Notes: generated by a model from the sequence alone, not told the origin. 64,000 nt of DNA from Ananas comosus (GCF_001540865.1 NC_033639.1:9846432-9910431), one strand, 5' to 3'; positions 1-14,978 are shown, numbered from the stretch's first letter. Numbers and translations: made by a program.

Positions 1-91
1 TTTGATCTGAACAGCCGCTTAAATGCAAGTATGTTGCTTTCTTTTTATTATATCATTTCTGCTAAGATGTATAAGAAGTCCTTGCATTATT

Positions 92-253
92 CTTTTTTTT
101 TTTTTTTTTTGAGAGATAGGTAGCACGCTACCCGCTTCGTTTATTTTATTTAGAAATAAATTTAGCTGGAAATGTGAATCAACTAGGATTCGAACTTGGG
201 ACCTCGGATACCAACCACCAAGCCCTTTGCTACTTGCTATAGGGACGGTCGGT
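92..253 (-). mobile_element. tRNA-derived SINE, copy A
   Basis: Read on the minus strand, this 162-bp element starts ACCGACCGTCCCTA, carries an A-box-like TAGCAAAGGGCTTGG and a B-box GTTCGAATCC, then an AT-rich body, the tail GGGTAGCGTGCTACCTATC and poly(A). It is flanked by a perfect 15-bp duplication, AGTCCTTGCATTATT, at 77-91 and 254-268. That combination of internal pol III promoter boxes, poly(A) and target-site duplication is diagnostic of a SINE. It probably lies in an intron of the molybdenum cofactor sulfurase gene. Four more copies are in the window. Confidence 0.9.
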
Positions 254-780
254 AGTCCTTGCATTATTTTGATATGAAACTTGATCTGCTGTACCTTGTA
301 CTTAAACATTTCAGTCCATAAACTTTTGTTATCCATCCCCGATCTCCCCAGCTCCACCCTGAAAAAAAAAACTCCTGTAAAATGACCAGTTTACAGTTCT
401 ATGAAATGACTTCCATATCAGTTTACTTGAAATAGGGTTAGAAAGGTCATGCTACTGCGAAGGTCTACTGGTCTGCGAAGGTCTACTGGTCTGTTTTGGA
501 GTGACAATATTTCTTTAAGTGAAAAGTTCAGAGACCAAGTCGCAAAATCAGCACGATGTAAGGACTGTCTAAGTATTTTACTGTAACAATTCTAGTTTCA
601 ACTTGAAAGTTATGAGTTTTACTGTTCATTTTAAGACCTTGGCATTGCTTTCTGCGTGTTGGCGTGCAATTTACAGGATATGATTAATTTGGCAATCTGT
701 TCACTAATTGCTATTCCATTTTCTTTGTTGAGTTAATTTATTCATGGGAAAATTAAAGGACATATATATTTTCTTCGTAG

Positions 781-1414
781 CAGATTTTGGAAAAGATATC
801 TCTGGGTCTAGGCAGCCAGTACACGTTGATGCTGCGAGATTTCGCCCAAATCTCGTAATTTCATGTTCAGAACCTTATGTTGAGGATAGCTGGAGCAGCC
901 TTCAAATCGGAAAAGCACATTTTAGTGTGAGTTCATTGAATATTCTGTTGAACTTACTTTTCTGATTTCTTTCTTTGCTTTAATCGAATTTACTTGGTGA
1001 GGGATGTGAGCTTGCACTTTTCCTTTTGTTTTCTTTCTTTTCATTTTTCTAACACATGAATCATTTGATATATTCGCAGTCACTGGGAGGATGTAACCGC
1101 TGTGAGATGATTAATATCGATCAGCAATTTGGGCGAGTTCGGAAAACGAAGGAGCCTCTAGCAACTTTAGCATCCTATAGACGAAAACAGGCACTAAAAC
1201 TTTGTCACAAAATCAGCATAACATCGTGTCAAATTTTTTTTTCCCCCTTTCTTTTGGCTTCTCAATTGAAATTGATTTGTTTTCATGGAAACAGGGAAAG
1301 ATTCTATTCGGTATCTTGTTAAGATATGAAGATAGTGTCAAGGAAGGAGAAGATGAAATTGTTGAAGAAAAGTGGCTTCAAGTTGGACAAGGCGTTTATC
1401 CGTCTGTTGATTAA
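781..1414 (+). CDS. ABA3: Molybdenum cofactor sulfurase, C-terminal MOSC exons (partial gene)
   Basis: Three exons encode the C-terminal MOSC domain of a plant Moco sulfurase (LOS5/ABA3 family). This enzyme sulfurates the molybdenum cofactor of aldehyde oxidase and xanthine dehydrogenase, and is needed for abscisic acid synthesis. Exons by eye: 781-926, 1080-1190 and 1295-1414 (TAA stop). Recognisable pieces are RFRPNLVIS, the Cys pair in LGGCNRCEMI, EPLATLASYRR and GKILFGILLRYE, ending WLQVGQGVYPSVD. The two internal junctions are phase 0. The last intron would begin GCACTA after CAG rather than with GT, which is odd because reading through gives an out-of-frame end. Earlier exons, including the NifS-like domain, lie left of the window. 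Bases 1-780 look like intron carrying a SINE. The family call is firm; the exact first exon edge (CAG at 781-783 could be intron) is not. Confidence 0.9.
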
Positions 1415-2541
1415 ACTGAAATCGGCTTCAGAGATCTAATGCTAAAGTAAGTACATTTCTTGGAAAGATATAGTACTAAGTGATTATACAGTTAGCAAAT
1501 AATCAAAGGAGAAAAGGAATAAAAAAGCAGCTCTGTATATGTATGAGAAGCGGCTCTGTATATGTATGAGAACAAAAAAAAAGAAGTAATAAAAAGAAGA
1601 GAAAAAGCATGGGGAATGCTCCCATTATGAAATTGTATCGTAATCACGTGTCTTCATTTTCCTTTTTTTAAGAAATATATAAGTTATTGCTGAGGATTCT
1701 CTACATTAATTCGTGCTGTGCTATTTATTACTGCACGAGTTGTGTGTCAAATTCAATAGAAAACAGCTGTTCCTTCATAGTTGGTAGGCATCGGAGGCAG
1801 AGGAATATTGTGTATTATTCCTGCTATGATTAGAAAACAAAATCACGCATCAAGGCCTAGTGTTTATGAGAGACAAATTATAAGAATAGATGGAGCCCTT
1901 CACACGCACATTAATTTTTATGTACTCTTAGAACTAGTGCTTCCTTTAACAATCTTTCAGAATGTAGTTGCACTGCTATTTGGTTCCCTAAACCAAAAGA
2001 TGGCTGAGTCGTAATCCAACCATAAATCAAGTTTATCAAGAGTAACAACTAATTGTGTTATCCGCTATGAAGACGCCGAGAAAATTTGGTATGCTATCAT
2101 GTAACTTAAACTCTCGAAAACAAATTTTCTTTAAAATGGTTTGAAACTCATCTTTCAAAAAATTTAGCCTATTTCTACTCTTACCAAATTTGATTTTCAA
2201 CCAAGCTACATTTACCTGAATCAAATGCCCTCTTAAAGAGAGAGCAAGAAAGGAGAGCAGCTCTCCATGCTTCTCTACCAAAAACAAAAAGAGAGGAAAA
2301 AAGATGTAGAGACGTAAAACCTTTTATGATGAAATAGTTCAGAACTGAAAGTTCCTCTGCTTGATGGAAGAGGAAGCAGTCACAAGTCACAAGTCACAAG
2401 TCACAACAACAGTGAGCCGAAGCTTCGACAGAATGGCTACAGGTTACAAGGTAAATTCGAAGGGAATTTAATGGATTTATCACTTTATGTATAGAATTCA
2501 TGGCAGGTAATTTCCTCAGCAGATCAAATTCTCTTGATCTG
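1415..2541. other. Convergent 3' intergenic region
   Basis: This is the AT-rich space between the stop of the Moco sulfurase gene (+) and the stop of the JASON-like gene (-). It holds a two-copy direct repeat of about 26 bp near 1527-1572 (GGCTCTGTATATGTATGAGA-type) and a short CACAAGT run at about 2384-2405. No gene was seen. Confidence 0.6.
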
Positions 2542-5059
2542 TTACTGCGAAGCTGGTGAACCGCACTCTTCGTTTACTTCCTCGAGCTCAATTAGTCTTC
2601 CTCCCAGTTGCTTCCTGCAAACAATAATATTTAGTAAGCAAACAAGAGATTACATACACTCTCCGCCTACTATCCATTTGCGTTCTCGATACATCTCCTT
2701 CCGAAACTCTTAAATTTGTAGAAAGATAGTCTCGGGATGTATATATATGAAAATTCAGACTTTACTGGGGTGTACATTTAGATAGATGATTTCGCAGGAA
2801 AAATTAGACTATTAAAGATAAGTTTGACAACTATTTGTTTCAAATAATGTGAGAAACTGAAAATAAGATTAGAGACAGTAAATATAGACCTTTGAGGGAA
2901 TAATTTCTCATCTGACAAAGCCTTCTCTAGCCTTTCTTCAAAAGGGGTAGCATGCCAACTAACCTTCTGATCCTGAACAAAAAAAAGGAAAAGATAGAAA
3001 GAAGGAAATGAATGGAATATAAGAATGGTCACTCCAGCACAATAAATCAAGAGGAGCGGAACACGTAATTCTATACCTCCTTGTATTTGGTCGTCGAATT
3101 TGGAATTCCATTTCGATCCCAACATTTGGGCGATTCACGAGTACACCCATCGTCCCTCCAGTTTTCATCGAAAATCCCAATAATAGGTCTATCCACATCA
3201 TAGCTCTCTTTAATGTCCATAATATCCTCTTTCTCATCCTTCAGAGTCGTCGGCTTCAGCCATTGAGAAAAGCTCGGAACAAGAAGGTTTGGAGCGTCTA
3301 TAACTTCATCTTTGCTGTGCGAAATTTGCTGTGCACGATTATTACTATTGGCATAGAGAGGCTCCTCATTATTATTGGCATTCTCCTTGCCTAGGTTTTC
3401 CTTGTTATTTGGAGTTGCAAACACTGACCTTCTTGTCTTAGAAACCTCTGAATCTTTAGACACAGGAGAGATTGCATTTGGTACTAGCTTCTTTGTACAA
3501 GATGAGTTTTCGCTTAGTGATTTCCGGTGTGGTAAATTGTCTATAGGTTTCAGGACAGGATAAGCATACTGAGTGCGGATCCTAGCACGCTTCCCGGTCC
3601 TAGTGTTTTCGATGCGGGACGGGTGAATTGTTGCGGGAGTTTGCATTTCATCGGTCAAAATCAGAGGAGTTGGATAAGGAGAATCACTAGCATAGGGTTG
3701 CTGAATTTTGATGTCATTCGGAGAGGGGGATTTGTCAAAATTATCACTTTTAAACCGTAATTCAATTTCATTCATACCAGCCCTTGGAATCTGGTTTTTA
3801 TCAGACACGGATCTGCATTAAACGAAACAAAAAAAAAAATAAAATAAAATTTATGGTTCCACTAAAACAAAGTTCTTTTTTACAAAAAAAGAGGGGATGA
3901 GAAATTTTACCCTTCCAATAACATTTCTGGAGAACTCGAGTTTTCTTCTAGCTGTGGTGGAACATCAGACACTTCATTACACTGTACATCCAGCTGAAGT
4001 TCCTTATAAGATGATTTTTGATGGAATGAGAAGGATTCCGGAGACGAGTCATCCTCATTAGAATTTCTAACGACTGTTTTGCTCAAAGTTTTCCGTATTT
4101 CCGCAGGAGTTTCCGATATTGCACCACAAGATTTGAGGTACTTGGCCTGGTTAACATAGATCAACTATTTGTTAACAAGTGTAAATTGACATGCATAGAT
4201 AAGAAATCCATAATCCATCATATGTTTTCATCCACAAAATTGACAAGCATACACAAATTTAGTTCATAAAATAAGCTCTATACATCACAATATCGATAAT
4301 CATGCTTAAAGGGAAACAAGAAGACGAAGAACATCTCCTCTAACATTTTAAAAGCTGCAACATGCTCGAAATCCATGCATGCAAGGCCACAACTATTTTG
4401 AATGAGCTAAATTTTGAAGCAAGTAATTTTCAAGGTGCCGAGAAATAAGAAATCATATGTAAAAGAGAATGTTAACATGAATCATTTCAGGATATGCATG
4501 TCAAATGCTAATAAAAAACATAGCTTGATACTGAATTTGAAAGAGTATGCGGGCCAAAAGAAGAGGAGATTCCAACATCCACTAAAAACTAACAATCGAA
4601 CACTACTATTTATTGCACAAACCTCACGTTTGAGATCCCCATTGATGTTGTCATCATCAAAAACCTCCTGAAAACTTTGATTCGGGTTAAACCCGCATGG
4701 AGAACCACATTCTTCGATGTCTAAGAAGCAAAAGAGCAAAATTTAATTCAGATTCGCCAAAATAATGAGATGATTATATTTCTGAACAAATATTAACTCA
4801 GAAGTTTCAAAGACCATACCTTTATCCTCACTCAGAAACACCGATCCGAGATTGTTCTTCGACAAGAGATTATCCTGTAATAATCAGAATGGTTTGGCAC
4901 GAATTAAGCAACGAAATGGGGATTAAATTACCAAAAAAATAATCCAAACAAAGAGATTTATCATCTTACCCCACCGTTCGAAGAGATCGAAATCTGACGC
5001 GGAGGGGTCTTCCTCCGCTCGTCGTCCTTGATTCTAAAGCACGCGAAGAAGCACCCCAT
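2542..5059 (-). CDS. JASON: JASON-like protein
   Basis: Seven exons on the minus strand: 5059-4970, 4874-4820, 4720-4623, 4146-3911, 3812-3077, 2972-2890 and 2614-2542. They total 1371 bp (456 aa), with GT-AG borders and frame kept throughout. The start chosen is MGCFFACFRIKDDERRKTPP. An in-frame ATG 20 codons upstream (5119) is possible, but homologues begin MGCFF and the context of the inner ATG is good. Conserved landmarks are AKYLKSCGAISETPAEIRK, SVFATPNNKEN, DRPIIGIFDENW, RNGIPNSTTKYKE and SWHATPFEERLEKALSDE. JASON in Arabidopsis controls spindle position at male meiosis II, and loss gives unreduced pollen; that role is carried over by family only. The protein has no catalytic domain and is largely low-complexity. 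A GA microsatellite lies in the probable 5' UTR. Confidence 0.9.
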
Positions 5060-5227
5060 GAGCACGGACTCGAGGAACCCTAGAGCCGCCTTGATCGCCC
5101 GACACTTCGATCGCTTCATGAATCACAACAACAGCGAGAGGGAATGAAGGTCGAGATCGAGGGATAGGGGAGGCGAATTAGGGTTATCGAAATCGGAATC
5201 GATTGAGGCCGAGATCGAGATCGAGGG

Positions 5228-5229
<2 letters not shown>

Positions 5230-5262
<33 letters not shown>
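5230..5262. repeat. (GA)n microsatellite in the JASON-like 5' leader
   Basis: About 16 uninterrupted GA units lie 171 bp upstream of the chosen start codon. On the coding strand this is a CT-rich leader, common in plant 5' UTRs. Confidence 0.85.
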
Positions 5263-5264
<2 letters not shown>

Positions 5265-6188
5265 CGCGAGGGAGTGTCAAAAATTGGGAATTTTTCTTTT
5301 TCGAAATTTAAATTGGTAGGAAGAGGGAAACAAGAAAAACAGAAAACCGAACCGGACCGATGAACCGGGCCTATTACATTGCCAAAAACCGGGTTTAACT
5401 ATTATTGAACCGGACCGTTGAACTATTTTGAATCAACTGTCTAATATTTTTAAAAATTTAATTTTTTAATTTATTTATTTTAAATCAGTCGACAATATTT
5501 TAATTGATTTTAAAATTCGAATAGATTGATACAAGTTCATAACTGTAAATTTATGAAAATAAGTAATTAACTTAAATATTAAAATTAAAATATTATTAAT
5601 TGATTCAAATTAAATAAATTAAAAATTAAATAGTAATTAGCTGAGTAAAAATTGTTTATAGTAATGAAAAAATTTGGTACGTTTTTATCTAATTAATGAC
5701 AAATGCTACTGCATTTAATTGGTAGATAGGTAAAAATCATGCATTTACAAAATTATTTAAGGTGAAAACTGGGTACTAAATTCGATTTAAAATTGGAAAT
5801 AAGGTACAAGAGCTCCATGCTCAAAAATAAAAAAAAATTTTAAAACATTATTTTTTAATTATCTGAAAATTCGGACAAGGAATGTAAATGAAACGGATTT
5901 AGGCGCAGAATAGATTTACCCACCACCCATCTAGTTTTCTTGACGGATAGAAATTGACTTGCGACGAATTTATTTTTATTTTTATTTTATTTGGAGAAGA
6001 TTAAAATGGAAATTAATTTTTAAATAAAAAATCGAAATAGTTCGAAATAAAAAAAATTATTTTTTCTTCTCTTATTTTATTTTGTTAGTGGCTAAGATCG
6101 GATTCAATACGAGGGGAGCTCCATCAACCCGGATCCAAAATGCATTCCTAGTTGAGATTATATTATTACTAGTAAAGTCACCCGCGCG
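5263..6188. other. AT-rich intergenic DNA
   Basis: No gene was seen. A short stretch at 5339-5420 has several ACCGGACCG/CCGGGTTT-type motifs that may be a decayed transposon end. The rest is A/T-rich without clear structure. Confidence 0.5.
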
Positions 6189-6683
6189 TAGAGATGTCAA
6201 CGGGTCGGATTCGGGGCGGGTTTTTAAAAACCCGAACCCGAACCCGACTCCAAACCCGAGACCCGAACCCGAACCCGAACCCGAACCCGACGGATTTTAA
6301 AAATCCATATCCAAACCCGAACCCGACCAAAAATCCGAAATCCGAACCCGAACCCGAACCCGAAAATTTGAACCCGAAACAATTATTTCTTTTTTCAATA
6401 TTTCAAAATATATTATATTAAATTTAAATTTTTAAAATACAAATTTAAATATAACATCAAATTTATATATATATATTATATATAATACAAAATAAATTCG
6501 GGTTCGGGTCGGGTTCGGGTTCGGGTCGGATACAATCAAAATCCATATCCGAATCCATATCCGTCGGGTTTCTATTTTTGATATCCATATCCGAATCCAT
6601 ATCCATATCCATCAGATATATCCGTTTCATTCGGGTTCGGGTTCGGATAAAATTTCGGGTATCCATACCCATTGACATCCCTA
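6189..6683. mobile_element. hAT-type MITE with CCCGAA/TTCGGG arms, uninterrupted copy
   Basis: The ends are TAGAGATGTCAACGGGT and, inverted, ACCCATTGACATCCCTA. The left arm is a degenerate array of CCGAACCCGAAC units and the right arm is its inverse (TTCGGGTTCGGG). The centre at about 6448-6490 is an AT-rich tract with a TA run. The same ends occur at 54920-56912, where flanking 8-bp repeats are visible. No good target duplication is seen here. The reading frames rich in PNPNP or MDMD in this region come from the repeats and are not genes. Confidence 0.75.
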
Positions 6684-7604
6684 CCGCCAGCGGAGAAGCA
6701 TCAGCTGCTTATATGGAGTAGATGCAGTAATCTTTAATGGCAAATGTACTAGAATANGATTAATTACTAGTTAAGTCTGTGATGGGTCGATCCTAAATGC
6801 ATAATAAAAAAAATAAGATAAGAACTAACAGTATATTTATAATAGTGTTCAAATTTAAAACTAACAAAATATTTGAAATTTGCAATCATTACATATTTTA
6901 CAAATTCAAAAAATCTAAAAACCAATGATATATTTATATGGGAGAACTATAAAAAATCTCATATGAAAGAGAACTAAGCAGTGACTAACAAATATATAAA
7001 AAATTATACCATATTTGTAACTATAAGTTTGCAAATCAGATAAAAAAAAAAGAGTGCAAAAAATGAAAAAAAAGATGCATGTAAGATATACCGATATATT
7101 AGTTAGTAACATTCGAAAATATAGAGAAGAAATATCAATAATATTAACAAGTTAATAGAAACAGAAATTCATTCACTACAAAAGGTGGAGTAATTTAATA
7201 CAACTAAGTACTACTTTAACTATAATATTTGGTCAAGATGATAATTAAAATGTGATTTGTACTTCTCAGATATTCTTGAAATAGCAAAACAAAACAATCG
7301 TTGCAACATTTCCTGCCGTGTTAATCTTCACTTTTCTTCGTAACTTGATTCGAAACTTTCCATGTAACTACAAAACAAAGTACAGTATAAGTTATTATTC
7401 TTATTGATTTTTCAATGCAATGTGAACTTCTAATTGATTCATTCTTATCTGCGTGCTCTTTTTCGACTATTTGATTGTTCTTCAGATATCTCTGGACTAG
7501 CTTGCAAGTTGTTGATGAAAACAATATAGGAAATTTTTATTTATGGTAACATTCCTGAATGCAATAACTCAGCAATGTAAGATAGCTTGCATGAGTATTT
7601 TGTG
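6684..7604. other. AT-rich intergenic DNA
   Basis: No gene, RNA or clear repeat was recognised. An N lies at 6757. Confidence 0.5.
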
Positions 7605-8020
7605 CTGTGCCATTGCCCATGATCACGTCCAAGTGCTTGGTGTTCGGCTACACGCGCCGCACGATCCCCTCCCAGTTGTCCCCCGAGCACTCCGCGGCGA
7701 TCCGCTGGGCTAGTTCGGGCTCTGGCTTGGTCAGGAGCTCTCCGACGGCCTCGCAGACGGAGGGGTCGGTGACGATGGCGGGGTTCAGGGTTCCGGTGGA
7801 TAAGCCGTGACAGATTTGGGGCCGGTGGAGGCAGAGGAAGTGGAGGGCGCGGAGAACTGAAGGCGAAGATGGCGTCGATGTGGAGGACGTCGGCGGAGAG
7901 GAGGAGGCCGCAGAGCATTTGCGCGTACATGCTCTAGAAGGGGTCGGGGCAAAGGATGGCGGTGGTGGGGTTGGTGTAGACGTTGTAGGGGTCGCAGGGG
8001 CGCGCGTCGGCACGAGATCT
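7605..8020 (-). pseudogene. GH3: GH3 (auxin/jasmonate-amido synthetase) pseudogene fragment
   Basis: Read on the minus strand, the sequence gives RSRADARPCDPYNVYTNPTT, then AILCPDPF, a stop where GH3 proteins have Gln, and SMYAQMLCGLLLSADVL. After a frameshift/deletion it continues LRALHFLCLHR, GTLNPAIVTDPSVCEAVGEL and DNWEGIVRRV, with a stop where GH3 proteins have Trp, then PNTKHLDVI. This order matches the middle of the GH3 acyl-adenylate-forming enzymes that conjugate auxin or jasmonate to amino acids. Two stops and a frameshift break it, and both ends of the gene are missing. A CCTTCCAG just before the first residue resembles a retained 3' splice site, which suggests derivation from genomic DNA rather than mRNA. 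GC content is far above the surroundings. Confidence 0.85.
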
Positions 8021-8134
8021 GGAAGGGAGGAGAGAGAAGGTGGAAGGAGGACTGCGGAGAGAAGACGTAGGTGAGATGAAGAGAGAGAATGAGAGGACAT
8101 TGGGTTGGGGGGTGGGGAAGTGGGGAGCGGGAGA

Positions 8135-8232
8135 TGAGGGGATGCCGGGTTGGGGAGGAGGGGGAGCGGGAATCGAAGGGACGTCGGGTCGGGGAGAAGG
8201 GGGAGCGGGAGTTGAAGGGACGTCTGGTGAAG
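8135..8232. repeat. GC-rich minisatellite, about 2.5 units
   Basis: Direct repeats of roughly 37 bp share GAAGGGACGTCGGGTCGGGG and GGGGGAGCGGGA cores. They lie just upstream (in minus-strand sense) of the GH3 fragment and produce spurious proline-rich reading frames. Confidence 0.7.
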
Positions 8233-8510
8233 GATCAAAAGAGAGAAGAAAAGATTAAGAGTAAATAAAAAAAATAAAAATAAAAATAAATTTTAAAAAA
8301 TTGTGGTTTTGTCACGTCAGCTTTAAATCGTGGGGATTAATATAGAGTTTATAGATTTATAGATTATTGTTATTAATTATTATTATTATTATTATTTTGG
8401 TTCGGTTTGGTGAGAGGTGGTGAGTACACTTTGAACTCTTCTTCTTCTTCTTCTTCGTCTTCGTACCACTCTCGTCTCAAACCCTCGTCTCGGATCTCGG
8501 AGACCTAAAA

Positions 8511-11666
<3,156 letters not shown>

Positions 11667-14349
11667 TGGCTAGGAGGCAGGAGAAAGAGCGAAAGATGCT
11701 ATGGAGGAGAGTAAAAGTAGTTTGGTGAAATAAATCACTTAAGAAAGGGGTTTGTGGATTGCAAAAGCATCTATTGTGGCTTCTCTTGTAAAGTTATGGA
11801 ATTCTTTTGTATCATAAACCACAAAAAGGAAGCAGGATTTAATTTAGTTTTCTTCTGCTTCGTCTTCGGCAAATTTGTGAAAGTATTTTGGTTTATTAAT
11901 GTTGTATGTTGCTTATCCTATTCTTGGTTCTAACCAGTTCCTATGTGTGACATTTGTGTACATCAGTGTAAATATAGATATGTAGATTGTTACCAAGGAC
12001 AAAAAAAAATTTGTATATTTTGCGCGCCAACTGGTGGGAAAATCAACATAAGCTTAAGATCTTTCTGATATTTGAATTTGAAATTAGTTGGCCAGTATTG
12101 TTTCTGATACTTGAGCTTCAAAATATTTGCTCAATTTTGAAGTAATCTTTGTTTCAGTAGTGTATGATGCTACTGATGATGTTCCTACTGTTTTTAAATT
12201 TTCTTTTCCATCTTTGTTTTGGTTGCTGAATTACGATTTATAAATGGACCAAATTGCATTACTCTGCAAGCAAAAGTAAAGCTCATATAATTTTTTCTGT
12301 TTTTTATTTTTCAAAAACTACTTATTTACAATATTTAAACGTCCTAAATCTTATATTCTTCAATCATGTATTTATTAGAGTAGGAAAATATTTCTACAAT
12401 CGTTAGGCGATTCAATTTTTTTTTAAAAAAATATCTATTGATCATCAAAACTCAATTCTAAATCAGGAAACATACACAGTGAAGATGCTTTTAAACATGT
12501 CACACCAACGTACGACGTTTAGTGCAAGCTTTGACTAGTCAAAGAGTCAAAGTCAAAGCTACAATAGTTTTCGTACAGTACCATAGATGGAAAATTCACC
12601 AGCCTCCAATCAAACTGGGACACGTGTCACGCCGAATACTGTGACCACAATTTGCTTTGATTGTGGCCCTGTTGTTCCATTTATTTATTTATTTGTTTAT
12701 TTTCATTCCACAATTACTCCCCTCGCTCTTTATTATCCTATATGAAAATGTGTGGCTCTTATCTAAACTATGTATTACTGACTACTTTAAAAAAATTTAA
12801 TTTGCTTCATAACCTATTAATTTAATTAATTTTAACTATTTAATAATTTTTTAACTTTAAAATTTAGATGTGTTATCTGTTTTTACAGACTTAATTAATA
12901 TATTTTATATAAATTTTGTGACTATAAATTTATTAAAATAAGAAAGGAGCCTAAATTCTATATCGAAAAATTATCAAATTACATACATCATTATACATTG
13001 ATGAATAACTCTACTAAAATAACACTTCTTTCTTTAGTAGCTTCAATTTTGGATGGAAATTAAACACCATTCTCATTTCCTCTTCTTGCTTGCTTAAAGC
13101 TTCTACCTACATATATTAGGATTCCCAATACTCCTAATTAAGCAACTCCCTTTTGGATTCATTTATTTTTTCCTTTCTAGTTGAAACTTAGATACTACCT
13201 ACCCAGGGAGTGGACAATATTTAGTTCTAACTAAGAATGAAAAGCAAGTTTGAATCAACTTTGTTTCTTTTTAATTTCTTTGTTGTGTTAATTCCTTATG
13301 CTCACTCACAATAAAAATAAGCTTGTATTAAAGAAGTCAAGGTGTACAATTTATTCAAGCAAGGACAAGTCCTTCGGAGAAAATAATTGATCGACAATGC
13401 TAATTAAAGGATCATCTTGTTAATAAAAAAAAGACTCGAATATTTGAAATTATTCTCAAACTAAAAGCCTCAAATCCTCTGTAAGGGACCGTTTGATTAG
13501 ATGTAATTATAAATACAGTATATATTGTTAGAGATGCATGCAGTTGAAAATGCAGTAGTTACAATTATATACATTTTGTTTCGTTGGATGTAGTAAAAAA
13601 GCGTTGCAACTATTTATAAATAATTTATTTGGTTGCGTGCAGTTTAGAAATAATTTTTAGAATTTTATTATTTTATATGTATGTGATGGTAAGATTACCT
13701 TTAATATAAAAAAATATATATTTTTTGTTTAAAACATATTTAAAGAGGTAAGATTATCTTTTATTTTTTCAAGTGCTGCAGTTGGATTTTCTCCTACAGT
13801 TTTTACTACAACAGTTAAAATTAAATATATCAAACTAAATACCGAATTTGTATTTACATATAGTTATAACTGTCGTGCAGTGACAACTACATACAACCAA
13901 ACGACCCATAAATTGCAATGAGAGGTACATGTACTCGGACACAAGCGATTGATGAATCAATTTTCCTAAAGGTAAAAGGATCGATTACCCATAATTGGTA
14001 CATTCATAAGTTTTATGTGGTGATTGTATGAATCAAGAAACAATTGATCATTCTCTTATTAATTAATACCATGTGTACGTGAACAAACAAATTAATCAAC
14101 ATTTTAAGGTACGTGTAGCACACGGTACACTTTAATTCCTAATGTACCATCAAACATCGGCTATTAATTGATGACAATGGAGAGAGATTTGACCATTCGA
14201 ACCGATCCATCAAGAGAACACTTTACGTCTTTTACATGAATTACTACTGTATAGGCAAATTTATACAGCACTTAATTTGGACTGTGTATACAAGATCAAG
14301 TCACAAAAAGGCTCCATGTAATGCAAGCGGACACATCGACACGCGCTCC
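11667..14349. other. AUG2 3' flank and AT-rich intergenic DNA
   Basis: The region contains the likely AUG2 3' UTR, then AT-rich sequence. TTGAC/GTCAA cores cluster at 12530-12557. A TIR element lies at 13495-13907. No gene was seen. Confidence 0.5.
13495..13907. mobile_element. TIR MITE (GGGxCGTTTGxTT ends)
   Basis: The left end GGGACCGTTTGATTAGATGT matches the inverted right end GGGTCGTTTGGTTGTATGT. The interior is AT-rich and non-coding, about 413 bp. A related right end, CCAACCAAACAGTCCC, occurs at 61306-61321. The left flank is TAA and the right flank ATA, so the target duplication is unclear; PIF/Harbinger or hAT are both possible. Confidence 0.6.
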
Positions 14350-14730
14350 TTGCTTGAAGCAGGAATTGAACCCGAGTCACATTTATATTAGCGGTATTCA
14401 ATTACGTACGAATTAGAAATTCTCGCTCTCTCTCTCTCAAAGATACTTGTAGGCTGTTCCACATACGCACTCTTTGTTAGAAACAGGAATTGAATCCGAG
14501 TCACATTTATGTATATACCAGAGGTACTCAATTATGAAAACGCTCGTAGACTATTCCACACAGTACGTACTCCTTACTTGAAGCAGGAATTGAATCCGAG
14601 TCACATTTATACTAGCAATATTCAATTACGAATTAGAAACTCCCTCTCTCTGTGTTGAAGACGCGTGTAAGCTGTTTCACACACGTACCCCCTACTTGAA
14701 GCAGGAATAGAACTCGAGCCACATCACGTA
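14350..14730. repeat. Four-unit tandem repeat, 100-124 bp units
   Basis: Each unit has a core AGCAGGAATTGAAxCCGAGT followed by CACATTTATA, starting near 14361, 14485, 14585 and 14703. Between cores each unit holds TATTCAATTACGAATTAGAAA and a CTCTCTC run. On the minus strand the core reads GGTTCAATTCCTGCTT, close to a pol III B box. Units have diverged, so the array is not recent. Confidence 0.75.
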
Positions 14731-14935
14731 GACAATAAGAAGGTATCACGCAGCTACTCTAGATATCGATAGCGGTGGTGTCAAAGTTTCTCAACTAACT
14801 AGGCCCACTAAAGTGAAAGATGTCATCTTCCATTTATTAATGCATACGTACAAATGCTTTGTAATTAGGCCATTATCATTATATTCTTGAGCTCCCATTG
14901 TTAATTTGTTCCCTTCTCATTTTCATCTCACACCT

Positions 14936-14939
<4 letters not shown>

Positions 14940-14978
<39 letters not shown>
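14940..14978. repeat. (GA)n microsatellite
   Basis: About 19 GA units, followed by a second shorter GA tract at about 15046-15058. Confidence 0.85.

Noticed and set aside
6194..6678. Frames rich in PNPNP or MDMD, and possible telomere repeat
   Set aside because: They come from the CCCGAA arrays of a hAT-type element; plant telomere repeat is TTTAGGG, not this unit.
7648..8238. 196-codon proline-rich minus-strand frame
   Set aside because: It runs through a minisatellite and reads part of the GH3 fragment in the wrong frame before entering the right one; it is not an intact gene.
14350..14730. Possible CRISPR-like array
   Set aside because: Repeats are long, diverged and unevenly spaced in a plant nuclear sequence.
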